Source: Bordetella genomosp. 9
GTDB taxonomy: Bacteria; Pseudomonadota; Gammaproteobacteria; Burkholderiales; Burkholderiaceae_B
NCBI RefSeq assembly: GCF_002261425.1
Contig: NZ_NEVJ01000002.1
Span: forward strand, 124,001 to 188,000
Direction: 5' to 3'
Length of the DNA stretch: 64,000 nt
The translations under genes were made by a program, and so were the position numbers. The notes under the pieces are model-generated. The model was not told where the DNA came from and made no database searches. It was given only the letters and a program-made list of their open reading frames with translations. How positions within the stretch are numbered: the stretch's first letter is position 1; every line of letters starts with the position of its first letter. This document shows, piece after piece, positions 52,339 to 61,778 of this stretch.

Positions 52339-53586
52339 TCAGCCGGGCCGCTTCATCTTGCAGCTGGCCTGGGCGGGCGTGGACGCTTCCTGCGCCGTCA
52401 GCAGCAGCACCGGCTTGAAGCCCATGTCCGTGTTGTCGACCTTGTACCTGGCGTCGCGCGCGACGGTGGATACCACCATCGGCAGCTGCGCCTGGTGGTC
52501 CGCGGCGCGCATGCTCATTTCGCCCATGGGCGTGGCGATGCGCGCGCTTTCCAGGTTCGCGGCGAAGGCGTTGACGTCCAGCGCGCCCTTGCCGGCCGGC
52601 GTGCGCTTGAGCGCATCGGCCACCATCATCATGCCGTAGTAGGTCTGCGGTTCGACGAAGACCGGGACATGGCCGGTCGTGGCCTTGTAGTCGTCGACGA
52701 ATTTCGCGGCGTCCGCGCCGCCGGCTTCGGCGTTGAAGGTGTGCGCCACGAAACTACCCAGCGCCAGGTCGCCGGCGTTGGCCAGATTGCCGGGCTGGTC
52801 CAGGTAGACGGTGCCGTAGCGCGCCTTCAGGCCGGCCGCCTTCGACGCCTTCATGAGCAGCAGCAGGTCGTTGGACCAGTTGCCGGTGATGACGGTATCG
52901 GCGCCGGAAGCGGAAATCTTGGCGACGTAGGGCGCGAAGTCCTGGATCTTGTTGACGTCGTGCAGAGTCTTGTCGACCACCGTGTAGCCGCCCAGCTTCT
53001 GGTCGTCGACGATGGCCTGCTCCATGTCCTGGCCCCAGGAATAGTTCTGGTTGATGGCGTAGACCTTGGTGCCCAGCGCATTGGCCTTCTTCATGCCTTC
53101 GATCAGCGACTTGGTGCGGACCTGCGCGTTGCCGGCGAAGCGGAAATGGTAGAAGTTGCATTTCTCGCCGGTCAGCTCCAGTGCTTCGGCGCCCATGTTG
53201 ACGTAGACCATCTCCTTGCCGGGATTGCGCATGTTGTACTTGCGCACGTCCTCGGTGATCTGCCCGCCGATCGCCGACGACGCGCCCTGTACGACGATCT
53301 GCACGCCGTCGGCCGCCGCGGCCTTCAGCTTGTCGGCCGCGCCGGCCGGGCCGCCCTGGTTGTCGTATTCCAGCAGCTGCACCGGTTCGCCGTTCCAGCC
53401 GCCGGCCGCATTGATCTGGTCGATGGCGTAGCGCACCGCCGCACGGTAGGTCTGGCCGGTGGAGGCCTGCGGTCCGGACAGCGTTTCGACCAGGCCGATC
53501 TTCACCGGCGCGGCCAGGGCCGGCGTGGCGACGCACAGGCCCAGCATCGCCGCCGCCGTGGCGGTGGACAGTGGGAACTTGATCAT
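52339..53586 (-). CDS. branched-chain amino acid-type ABC substrate-binding protein
   Basis: A 415-aa periplasmic receptor (LivJ/LivK or amide-binding type, Peripla_BP_6). The signal peptide ends TPALAAPVK near residue 26. KIGLVETLSGPQASTGQTYRAAVRYAIDQINAAGGWNG is the family start, followed by AAADGVQIVVQGASSAIGGQI. Cargo cannot be told; the accompanying BKACE and SDR suggest a keto or amino acid rather than Leu/Ile/Val. It is the first transporter gene, 56 bases after the SDR gene. Confidence 0.92.
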   Translation of the reverse strand: MIKFPLSTATAAAMLGLCVATPALAAPVKIGLVETLSGPQASTGQTYRAAVRYAIDQINAAGGWNGEPVQLLEYDNQGGPAGAADKLKAAAADGVQIVVQGASSAIGGQITEDVRKYNMRNPGKEMVYVNMGAEALELTGEKCNFYHFRFAGNAQVRTKSLIEGMKKANALGTKVYAINQNYSWGQDMEQAIVDDQKLGGYTVVDKTLHDVNKIQDFAPYVAKISASGADTVITGNWSNDLLLLMKASKAAGLKARYGTVYLDQPGNLANAGDLALGSFVAHTFNAEAGGADAAKFVDDYKATTGHVPVFVEPQTYYGMMMVADALKRTPAGKGALDVNAFAANLESARIATPMGEMSMRAADHQAQLPMVVSTVARDARYKVDNTDMGFKPVLLLTAQEASTPAQASCKMKRPG

Positions 53587-53642
53587 GGTTTGTCTCCTCG
53601 TTTTTTGGATGGTATGGGGCGACGGACGTGCCGGGATGCGTG

Positions 53643-54443
53643 TCAGAGATACTCCATGTTGCCGTCCACGCTGATGGCCTGGCCGCTGATGTTGCGCGCG
53701 GCCGGTGAACACAGGAAAAGCGCCATGGCCGCGACGTCGTCGGTCGTGACCATGCGGCGCAGCGAAATCTTGCCCAGGTACTCCTGCCGCATGTCGTCCA
53801 GCGATACGCCCGCCGCGGCGGCCCGCGCGCCCATCACGGCCGTCATGCGTTCGCCTTCCACCGTGCCGGGCAGGATCGCGTTGACCCGGACGCCGTGCGG
53901 ACCCAGTTCTATGGCCAGGGACTTCATCATCCCCACGATGGCCCATTTGGTGGACGCGTAGGGCGTGCGCAGCGCGTAGCCCAGGCGGCCCGCCACCGAG
54001 CTCATGGCGATCAGGCAGGGATTGTGGGGGGATTCCTTCAGCAGGGGAACGGCGCGCGACGCGAAGTAGAAGTGGCTGTTCAGGTTGACGCCTATCGTCC
54101 GTTCCCAATCCGCGGTCCGCAGTTGTTCCACCGGACCGGTGGGACCGGCGATGCCGACGTTGTTGACCAGGACGTCCAGCCCGCCCAGCGCATTCCTGAC
54201 GTCGTCGAAGACGGTGTCGACGTCCCCGGCCAGGGACGCGTCGGCCGTGCTGGTGGTGACGCCCGGCGCTTCGGCGGCCAGCCTGTCCAGGGCGCTCCGG
54301 TCGATGTCGCACACGTGGACGCGGGCTCCGGCTTCGCGGAAGGCACGGACCACCGCCGCGCCGATGCCGGACGCGCCCGCGCTGACCAGTACCCGCAGCC
54401 CCGGAACCGGGCGCAGGGAATCGAGGACGCTCGTACCCACCAT
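53643..54443 (-). CDS. short-chain dehydrogenase/reductase
   Basis: A 266-aa classical SDR. The cofactor motif is VLVSAGASGIGAAVVRAF (G-x3-G-x-G with Ser/Ala variation) near residue 18; ATSTADASL-type Asp, LVNNVGIAGPTG, catalytic Ser in MSSVAGRLGYALR and the Tyr-x3-Lys YASTK near 158 are all present. The reaction would be NAD(P)-dependent oxidation of a hydroxyl group. It is the first gene of the minus-strand operon and divergent from the PucR-like regulator. The ATG begins MVGTSVLDSL; the open frame extends into the control region but without SDR character. Confidence 0.9.
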   Translation of the reverse strand: MVGTSVLDSLRPVPGLRVLVSAGASGIGAAVVRAFREAGARVHVCDIDRSALDRLAAEAPGVTTSTADASLAGDVDTVFDDVRNALGGLDVLVNNVGIAGPTGPVEQLRTADWERTIGVNLNSHFYFASRAVPLLKESPHNPCLIAMSSVAGRLGYALRTPYASTKWAIVGMMKSLAIELGPHGVRVNAILPGTVEGERMTAVMGARAAAAGVSLDDMRQEYLGKISLRRMVTTDDVAAMALFLCSPAARNISGQAISVDGNMEYL

Positions 54444-54500
54444 TTGTCTCCTGCCATTCTTGGAATGGACCCAGTGTCCGGTAAAGCGTCCGAGGAATCC

Positions 54501-54550
54501 ATGTGCGAATCCTGTATAAAAAATGGGATATTGATATGATGTTTGCACAT
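54501..54550. promoter_or_regulatory. inverted repeat in the SDR/regulator divergent control region
   Basis: ATGTGCGAA (54501-54509) and TTTGCACAT (54542-54550) match as an inverted repeat in 8 of 9 positions, centres 41 bases apart, about four helical turns. TATAAA (54515-54520) between them could be the -10 of the regulator gene. A candidate operator for the GAF/PucR regulator; no other evidence. Confidence 0.4.
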
Positions 54551-54568
54551 TACTCGGGGCGCGCCGCC

Positions 54569-56581
54569 ATGGACCATCGATCAGCGGGGAGCGGGCAGGA
54601 AGGGCAGGCGCCCACGCCGGGCGTGGACGCGGTGGCCGCCGAACTGGTCGGCCTGCTGCATGCCAATGCCCCGGGCGCCGTGTTCGCCGATCGGCTGGCG
54701 GCGCTGGAAGCCCTGCCCGACGCCATGCGCCAGAAAACCGGCCTGATCGAGCTGGTGCGGATGGCGATGGCGCTGCGCAACCGGCTCGACCTGCACGAGC
54801 AGCGCGAACGCGGGATGCTTGCCGTGACCGAATCGGCCCAGGACCTGGCCAGCCGGCTGCAGCTGTCCGAGCTGCTCAAGGCCGTCGCGGCGCGTGCCCG
54901 CGATCTCTTGCGGGCGCACCTGTGCTGGCTGTCCGTCTACGACGCCGAAAGCGGGGAATTCAAGGCCCTGGTGGCCGACGGCGCGATCACGCAGCGCACC
55001 GGCAGGATGACGGCCAGGCGCGAGCTGGGTATCGCCGGCGTGGTGCTGTCCACGCGGCTGCCTTTTTCCACGCCGGACTACCTGAACGACGACCGCTTCA
55101 TTCATGACGCCGAGCTGGATGACATTTTCCGGGGCGAGGGCGTGGGGGCCGTGGTCGGTGCGCCGCTGATCTGGGACGACGAGGTGATCGGCCTGCTGTT
55201 CGTGGCGGATCGCTATCACCGCACCCACACCGCGCTGAACGTCTCCATCCTGTGCACACTGGCGACGCATGCGGCGGTGGCCATCAACAATGCCAAGGCT
55301 TTCGCCGATGCCCAGGCCGCTCTGGAAAAGGCCCGCCAGGCGCGCGCCGAGCTGGAGGAGCACGCGCGCGACGTGCAGGATGCGGTGGAAGCACACGAAC
55401 GGCTGACCTCGCTGCTGGCCCGTGGCGCGTCGCTGGGCGAACTCTGCCAGGACGTCGCACAACTGCTGCAAGGCAGCGTCCTGGTGCTGGACGAGGCCCA
55501 GCACGTGATCGCCCGCGCCACGGCGCCCGGCTACGAGGGCAGGGCGGCCGACGCCTACGATCCCTACGGCCCTTACGGCGCGGCGATCGCCCAGGCCTTG
55601 CGGGACAGCCGCCGCGCCGGCCGCTCGGCCATCGCCTATGAAAGCGACGGCGAACTCTGCCACGCCGTCGCCGTGATCGGCGGCGACGGCATCGTGGGCG
55701 CCATGCTGCTGTTCCGGCGCGAGGACATGCGCGATATCTCCATCCGTACCTTCGAAAGAAGCTCCAGCGTCATCGGCATCGTGCTGCTGTCGCAGGAACG
55801 CCTGGAAGCCAACAAGAGCCGCGATGTGTCGCAGCTGCTGCAATCGCTGATATCGCCCCGCCAGGGCGAGCCCGCGCTGACGCGCGACCGCGCCGAGCGC
55901 TTCGGCCTGGATCTGGCGCGGCCCCTGACGCTGCTGCTGGTCGAGGCGGATGGACGGGACGCCATGTTCCTGGCGCGGCGGGCGCGCCAGAGCCTGGATA
56001 TGCCAGGCGTGGTCATGGACGACGTCGACGGCATCCTGGTACTGGTGTGCGGCGTGGCGGACGTGGTGGCGGTGCGGCGCGCGTTCGCCGATTTCGCCCG
56101 TCGCGAACTGGGCGGTGCCTACCTGGGCGTGCTGTCCCGGCCGGTGGCCGGCGCCGCCGACATGCCGGCCGTCCATGCCGCATTGCGGCGCGCGCTTGCC
56201 GTGGCCGGACGCCTGGGCATGCGCGGGCGCATCCTCGCCCAGCACGAACTGGCGCTCTATTCCGCCTTGTTCGAAAGCCAGGATCGCGCCGGCCTGCGGG
56301 CTTTCCTGGACGCCGCCATCGGTCCCGTCATCGACCACGACCGCAAGCGCGGCACGGAGTTGGCGGCCACGCTGCTGGCGTTCTTCGATCACCACCAGAA
56401 CGCGACGGCCACGGCCGGCGCCCTGGACCTGCATGTGAACACCGTGCGCCAGCGCCTGGCGAGCGTGGAAGCCCTGATCGAGGATTGGCGCGACCCCGCC
56501 CGCGCCCTGGAAATCCACGTGGCGCTGCGGCTGTGGCGCGTCGGCATGGATGACGACCGGGCGCTATCGCCGGCCCCCTAG
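54569..56581 (+). CDS. GAF-domain PucR/CdaR-type transcriptional regulator
   Basis: A 670-aa regulator. An N-terminal helical region is followed by a GAF domain (about 80-265; LLRAHLCWLSVYDAESGEF, GVGAVVGAPLIWDDEVIGLLFVADRY), a coiled coil (about 270-310), a second sensor segment, a GGDEF-like PucR middle domain and a C-terminal HTH_30 (ATAGALDLHVNTVRQRLASVEAL near 630). This layout is found in activators of catabolic operons. Earlier in-frame ATGs at 54536 and 54539 lack a ribosome site and lie in the promoter; the chosen one has CGGGGC upstream, also weak. Divergent from the SDR-liv-BKACE operon, which it probably controls. Confidence 0.85.
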   Translation: MDHRSAGSGQEGQAPTPGVDAVAAELVGLLHANAPGAVFADRLAALEALPDAMRQKTGLIELVRMAMALRNRLDLHEQRERGMLAVTESAQDLASRLQLSELLKAVAARARDLLRAHLCWLSVYDAESGEFKALVADGAITQRTGRMTARRELGIAGVVLSTRLPFSTPDYLNDDRFIHDAELDDIFRGEGVGAVVGAPLIWDDEVIGLLFVADRYHRTHTALNVSILCTLATHAAVAINNAKAFADAQAALEKARQARAELEEHARDVQDAVEAHERLTSLLARGASLGELCQDVAQLLQGSVLVLDEAQHVIARATAPGYEGRAADAYDPYGPYGAAIAQALRDSRRAGRSAIAYESDGELCHAVAVIGGDGIVGAMLLFRREDMRDISIRTFERSSSVIGIVLLSQERLEANKSRDVSQLLQSLISPRQGEPALTRDRAERFGLDLARPLTLLLVEADGRDAMFLARRARQSLDMPGVVMDDVDGILVLVCGVADVVAVRRAFADFARRELGGAYLGVLSRPVAGAADMPAVHAALRRALAVAGRLGMRGRILAQHELALYSALFESQDRAGLRAFLDAAIGPVIDHDRKRGTELAATLLAFFDHHQNATATAGALDLHVNTVRQRLASVEALIEDWRDPARALEIHVALRLWRVGMDDDRALSPAP

Positions 56582-56638
56582 CGCGGCATTCCCGGGGCGA
56601 GCACGCAAGGCGCGATCCGGCGCTCGCCCCGCCTTCCG

Positions 56639-59600
56639 CTATCGCAGCATTTCCAGCGTCCGCGCCAGATCGTCCACCGTGTAGGGCTTCAGCAGGTGCA
56701 CGGCGTCTTCCAGTTGGCCATCGCCGGCTTCCGCGCCCGCGTCCAGGCCGGAGGCGAAGACCACGCGCAGGTCGGGCTGCCGCTGCCGTGCCTGCGCCGC
56801 CAGCTCGACACCCGATACGCCCGGCAGGCCGATGTCGGTCATCAGCACATCGATGCTGTCGCTGTTGAGCGCCGCCAGGGCGGCCGAGGCATGCTCGGTG
56901 GGCACGACGGTATGGCCCAGGGCTTCCAGCATTTCCGCCGTGCTGGAGCGGATCAGGCCATCGTCTTCCACCAACAGTACGCGCAGCGGCGCGGCCGCCG
57001 CGCCGTCGCGCCTGGCGGCCGGCAGCGGCAGGCTGCGCTGCCGCGCTTCGTTGATCACGTTGCGCTGCTGCTGATTGCGCAGCACGTGGCGCAGCTTGCG
57101 CGCCAGCGCCTCGCGCGTATAGGGTTTGCTGAGCAGGTCGATGCCTTCGTCCAGGCGGCCGCCGTGCACGATGGCGTTCTCGGTGTAGCCGGACGTGAAC
57201 AGCACCGCCACATTGGGCAGGCGCTCGCGCGTCTTGCGGGCCAGTTCGGGGCTGCGCAGCGGGCCGGGCATCACCACGTCGGTGAACAGCAGGTCGATGG
57301 GCACGCCGCTCTCGACGATCGCCAGCGCGCTCTGCGCGTCCCTGGCCTTGAGCACGCTATAGCCCAGTTCCGACAGCATATCGACTACGGTGGTGCGGAC
57401 TTCCTCGTCGTCTTCCACGGCCAGGATGGTCTCGTTGCCGCCGGCGATGGGACCGGTGTCCACCTCGGTCGCCAGGTCTTCCGGCTGTTTTTCGCGCGGC
57501 AGGTACAGCCGCACCGTCGTGCCCTGGCGCGGTTCGCTGTAGATCTTGATATGGCCGTTGGACTGCTTGATGAAGCCGTACACCATGCTCAGTCCCAGGC
57601 CGGTGCCGCGGCCTTCGGGCTTGGTGGTGAAGAAAGGCTCGAAGACGTGTTCGAGCACGTCGGGCGGCATGCCCTCGCCGGTGTCGGTCACGGCCACCAT
57701 GACGTACTGGCCCGGCGTCACGTCCGCGTGGCGCATGGCATAGTCGTCGTCCAGCAGGGCGTTGCCGGCCTCGATAGTCAGCTTGCCGTGCCCCTGCATC
57801 GCGTCGCGCGCATTGATCGCCAGATTCAGCAGCGCGTTTTCCACCTGCGACGGATCGACCAGCGTATTCCACAGGCCGCCGGAGATAATGGTTTCGATCT
57901 CGATGCCGTCGCCCAGCGCGCGGCGCAGCATGTCGTCCATGCCGCGCACGAAGCGGCCCAGGTTCACCACCTTGGGCGCCAGCGGCTGCCGGCGTCCGAA
58001 GGCCAGCAGCTGCGACGCCAGCTTGGCGCCGCGCGACACGCTGGTCAAGGCGTTGCGCACACGCTTTTCGGCGCGTTCGTTGCCGACCGTGTCGATGGCC
58101 AGCAGTTGCAGGTTCCCACCGATGACCTGCAGCAGGTTGTTGAAGTCGTGCGCCACGCCGCCGGTCAACTTGCCCACGGCTTCCATCTTCTGGGCCATGC
58201 GCAGGGCTTCCTCGGTCTGGCGCAGGGTTTCGGCGGCTTCCTTGTCCGCCGTCACGTCGCGGCCGACGCCATGCACCGTGCCGTGCTCCGGATCCGGCGA
58301 AAGCGTCCAGGCGATCCAGCGCCACAGACCGGCTTCGGTGCGCATGCGGCATTCGAAGGTGACCGACCTGCCATCGGCGCGCAGCGCCTGCATCGCGCCG
58401 GCGGCCACGGGATAGTCGTCGGGATGCAGCAGGTCGCGGTAATGCCTGGACGCCAGCGCTTCGCGGCGGTGTCCCAGCACGCGCGTCCAGGAAGGACTGG
58501 TGCGCAACAGCTTGCCGTCGTAGTCGCCGATGGCCAGCAGGTCTTCGCTCAGCGCCCACAGGCGTTCCTGCTCGGCGACGGCCTCGGCGACCCGCAGTTC
58601 CAGGGTTTCGTTCAGTTGCCGCAGGGCCTGTTCGGCGCGGCTGCGTTGCGCGATCTCGTTCTGTGCCGCCTGGTACAGGCCGGCATTGTCGATGGCGATC
58701 GCGGCCTGGGCCGCGATGCCGACGGCCAGTCGTTCGGCGGCGGCATCGAACACGCCAGGCTCGGGATGGCCGAAGAACAGGCCGCCCAGCACTTCGCCAT
58801 TGCGCGATTGCACCGGCACGGCCATATAGCTGCGCACCGGCAGATGTCCCACCGGCATGCCATGGTGGGGGACGTTGCCGCCGTACCGTGGATCCTGCGT
58901 GATGTCGTCGGAGCGGACGATGCCTTCACCGCGGAAGGTCGGGCCGAATACCGCGGTGTTGCGCGGCATCTCGAAGCCTTCGAACAGGTCTCTGGACGCG
59001 CCGGACAAGGTGTACAGCGTGTAGCGTTCTCCGGCGTCGTCCAGCAGGTTGTAGAAGAACGCGCCGTAGGCGGCGCCCGTCAGTTCCGTCGCGGCGTCGG
59101 TCACGACCTGCACCGCGCGGCCCAGGTCCAGTTCGGCGGCGATCGTGGTGCCGACGCGGTTCAGGACTTCCAGGATGCGCGCGTCTTCCTTGATCTGGCG
59201 CGCCGTGTCCTGGCGCAGCCGGTACATCTGGACGTTGCTGGCCACGCGCGCCAGCAGCTCGCGCGCGGAGAACGGCTTGGTCAGGTAGTCGTCGGCGCCC
59301 GCGCCCAGGCCTTCCACGCGCGCTTCTTCGCCGGCGCGCGCCGACATCAGCAGCACCGGGACGTCGCGCAGCTGAGGGTCGCCGCGCACCGCCGCCAAAA
59401 GGCCGAAGCCGTCCAGCCCCGGCATCATGATGTCGGAAAGAATCAGGCTGGGCGGCTGGCGGCGCGCCGCCGCCAGCGCGTCGTTCCCGTCCACCGAGAC
59501 GTCGACCCGATAGCCGGCGGAGCTCAGCATGCGCCGCACGTAGTCGCGCAGGTCCGCATTGTCGTCGACCACCAGCACCCGCTCGCCGTTGCTGGTCTTG

Positions 59601-61501
59601 CTGAGGTCGGCGTCGAGCACGGTGGATAACGTGGGCCCCGCCTCGCCTTCCGGCACCCAGCGCAGGGCGTCGGCGACGTAGGCCTGGGCGTTGACGCTGG
59701 TGCCGCGCCCGGCCTCGATGCTGCCGGCGGCATCCGGCTGGACGCCGTCGGCGGCCCGCGCCGCGCCCAGCGGCACGCGGACGGTGAACTGCGTGCCTTC
59801 GCCCAGCTGGCTTTGCACGTCTATCGTGCCGCCGTGCATCCGTACCAGTTCCTGCACCAGCGCCAGGCCGATGCCGCTGCCTTCGATACTGCGGCCCACC
59901 GCGCCGCTGACGCGGTGGAAACGGTCGAAGATGTGCGGCAGCTCGTGCGTGGGGATCCCGATGCCGGTATCGCGCACGCGCATTTCCGCCGCCGTGCCAT
60001 CGGCGGTCGCGCGCAGCTCGATGCGGATTTCGCCGTCGAAGGTGAACTTGAACGCGTTGGACAGCAGGTTCAGGACGATCTTTTCCCACATTTCGCGATC
60101 GACGTACACCGCCGCCGGCAGCGGCGGGCAGTCGACCACCAGCCGCAGTCCCGCGCGGTCGGTCGCGGAGCGGAACAGCGACGCCAGCTCGGCGGTCAGC
60201 GCCGCCAGGTCGGTGGGCTGGTACTTGGCCTGTACGCGTCCCGCTTCGATACGGGAGAAGTCCAGCAGGCTGTTGACCAGCTTGAGCAGGCGCAGGCCGT
60301 TGCGATAGGTCAGGTCCAGCAGCGGGCGCTGGCCGTCTTCCTGGTGCGTCCGCTGCAGCAATTCTTCCAGCGGGCCCAGCATCAGGGTCAGCGGTGTGCG
60401 GAACTCGTGGCTGATGTTGGAAAAGAACGTGGTTTTGGCGCGGTCGATCTCTTCCAGCGCCCGCGCGCGGCGGCGCTCTTCCTGGTAGGCATGGGCATAG
60501 GCGATGGCCGCGCTGATCTGCCCGGCCACCAGGTTGAGAAAGCCGCGATAGTCGTCGTCGAGCAGACGATAGGGATTCAGTCCCACGATCAGCACGCCGG
60601 CCCGGCCGCCATCGGCGGTGGGCGACACCGGCAGCAAGGCCGCCCTGGACGGCGTGTGCCGCCAGGGGCCGGACGGCAGGCTGTCGCCAAAGCGCTCGTC
60701 CAGGTCGTTCAGGACGACCAGGCCTTCGCGCCGCAGCGCGTCGTCGACCGGCCACAGCGCGTCGGGCACGGCCTGGATCGAGGCCGGCGCCGCGGGATGG
60801 CCGTCCTCGATGCCGCTGCTGCCGACCAGCGTGACCGTATCGCTGCCCGCCTCCGCGATGTAAAGCATGGCGAAGGGGATATCGTAGGGGTCCAGGCCCA
60901 GGGCGCGGGTGCCCAGCCGGCAGGCCTCGTCCCAGCTGTGGGCCTGGGTGGTTGCCGCGGCCAATTCGCGCAACAGGCGGATCTGCCGCGCCGTGATCAC
61001 CCGGGCCGTGTCGTCGCTATTGGCGCAGATGATGCCGCCCGCCGTGCCGTCGTCGCGCGGGATGGGGCTGTACGAAAAGGTGTAATACGTTTCTTCCGGG
61101 TAGCCGTTACGCTCCATCAGAAGAAACTTTTCCTCGACATAGGTGCCTTCCATGCCACCCATGGCGGTGCGCAGCAGCGGCTCGATGTCGCCCCAGATTT
61201 CTTTCCAGACTTCGATGGTCGGAAGGCCCAGGGCGTCCGGATGCTTGCCGCCGATGATGTTCTTGTAGGGATCGTTGTAGAGGAAGATCAGTTCTTCCCC
61301 CAAGCCGATCCAGATGGGCTGGCGCGACGCCAGCATGATGCGTACGGCGGTACGCAGGCTTTGCGGCCATTGCGCGGGCTCGCCCAAGGGCGTGGCGGCC
61401 CAATCGTGAGCGCGAATCAAGGCGCCCATTTCGCCGCCACCCGCCAGGAACGATGGCATCGGGTCATTATGCGGGGAACGGGGGTCCAGGGGCTGCTCCA
61501 T
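56639..61501 (-). CDS. hybrid sensor kinase with two kinase modules and three receiver domains
   Basis: A 1,620-aa soluble protein with no membrane helix. Order: PAS (about 25-160), GAF (180-335), HisKA with His365 (SNISHEFRTPL), HATPase (DTGIGIP at 511, GSGIGLALV at 541), receiver 1 (VLVVDDNAD, Asp690), GAF (775-940), PAS (985-1090), second HisKA with His1118 (GGVAHDFNNLLQ), second HATPase (DTGEGMP, GTGLGLSMVYGF), receiver 2 (AVEDDEE, Asp1408) and receiver 3 (VEDDG, Asp1556). All phospho-acceptor residues are present. No DNA-binding output or separate regulator gene lies beside it, so the final output is unknown. GGAG is 11 bases before the chosen ATG. Confidence 0.9.
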   Translation of the reverse strand: MEQPLDPRSPHNDPMPSFLAGGGEMGALIRAHDWAATPLGEPAQWPQSLRTAVRIMLASRQPIWIGLGEELIFLYNDPYKNIIGGKHPDALGLPTIEVWKEIWGDIEPLLRTAMGGMEGTYVEEKFLLMERNGYPEETYYTFSYSPIPRDDGTAGGIICANSDDTARVITARQIRLLRELAAATTQAHSWDEACRLGTRALGLDPYDIPFAMLYIAEAGSDTVTLVGSSGIEDGHPAAPASIQAVPDALWPVDDALRREGLVVLNDLDERFGDSLPSGPWRHTPSRAALLPVSPTADGGRAGVLIVGLNPYRLLDDDYRGFLNLVAGQISAAIAYAHAYQEERRRARALEEIDRAKTTFFSNISHEFRTPLTLMLGPLEELLQRTHQEDGQRPLLDLTYRNGLRLLKLVNSLLDFSRIEAGRVQAKYQPTDLAALTAELASLFRSATDRAGLRLVVDCPPLPAAVYVDREMWEKIVLNLLSNAFKFTFDGEIRIELRATADGTAAEMRVRDTGIGIPTHELPHIFDRFHRVSGAVGRSIEGSGIGLALVQELVRMHGGTIDVQSQLGEGTQFTVRVPLGAARAADGVQPDAAGSIEAGRGTSVNAQAYVADALRWVPEGEAGPTLSTVLDADLSKTSNGERVLVVDDNADLRDYVRRMLSSAGYRVDVSVDGNDALAAARRQPPSLILSDIMMPGLDGFGLLAAVRGDPQLRDVPVLLMSARAGEEARVEGLGAGADDYLTKPFSARELLARVASNVQMYRLRQDTARQIKEDARILEVLNRVGTTIAAELDLGRAVQVVTDAATELTGAAYGAFFYNLLDDAGERYTLYTLSGASRDLFEGFEMPRNTAVFGPTFRGEGIVRSDDITQDPRYGGNVPHHGMPVGHLPVRSYMAVPVQSRNGEVLGGLFFGHPEPGVFDAAAERLAVGIAAQAAIAIDNAGLYQAAQNEIAQRSRAEQALRQLNETLELRVAEAVAEQERLWALSEDLLAIGDYDGKLLRTSPSWTRVLGHRREALASRHYRDLLHPDDYPVAAGAMQALRADGRSVTFECRMRTEAGLWRWIAWTLSPDPEHGTVHGVGRDVTADKEAAETLRQTEEALRMAQKMEAVGKLTGGVAHDFNNLLQVIGGNLQLLAIDTVGNERAEKRVRNALTSVSRGAKLASQLLAFGRRQPLAPKVVNLGRFVRGMDDMLRRALGDGIEIETIISGGLWNTLVDPSQVENALLNLAINARDAMQGHGKLTIEAGNALLDDDYAMRHADVTPGQYVMVAVTDTGEGMPPDVLEHVFEPFFTTKPEGRGTGLGLSMVYGFIKQSNGHIKIYSEPRQGTTVRLYLPREKQPEDLATEVDTGPIAGGNETILAVEDDEEVRTTVVDMLSELGYSVLKARDAQSALAIVESGVPIDLLFTDVVMPGPLRSPELARKTRERLPNVAVLFTSGYTENAIVHGGRLDEGIDLLSKPYTREALARKLRHVLRNQQQRNVINEARQRSLPLPAARRDGAAAAPLRVLLVEDDGLIRSSTAEMLEALGHTVVPTEHASAALAALNSDSIDVLMTDIGLPGVSGVELAAQARQRQPDLRVVFASGLDAGAEAGDGQLEDAVHLLKPYTVDDLARTLEMLR

Positions 61502-61778
61502 CTTGCTTTCCACTCCTAGCCGCTTTCGGAAATCGTTATGGCAGAGCAAGAGCCGACGCGCCTCTGCCGACAGCCACTGAATATACCAGCAGCCATCGCC
61601 CCGCATGGCAGGCGGTCAGGCCCGGGCGCAGCCTGCGAGCAAGCGCCGGACCGGGAAGCGGTCTGTGGGAATACGGGTTTTCCGCCGTCGGACGACGCGG
61701 AACGCGGCATTGCCTAACTCCACGTACACGGCCAGGGCGACACGCCCGCGCCTATATCTTACGGAGGAGGCCTCATTC

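Noticed and set aside
50362..53961. Plus-strand open frame of 1,199 codons across livMH and the substrate-binding gene
   Set aside because: It is antisense to three clear liv genes; its composition (Gln/Arg/His/Gly) is the usual antisense translation of GC-rich code.
56696..59629. Plus-strand open frame of 977 codons under the hybrid kinase
   Set aside because: Antisense to intact kinase and receiver domains.
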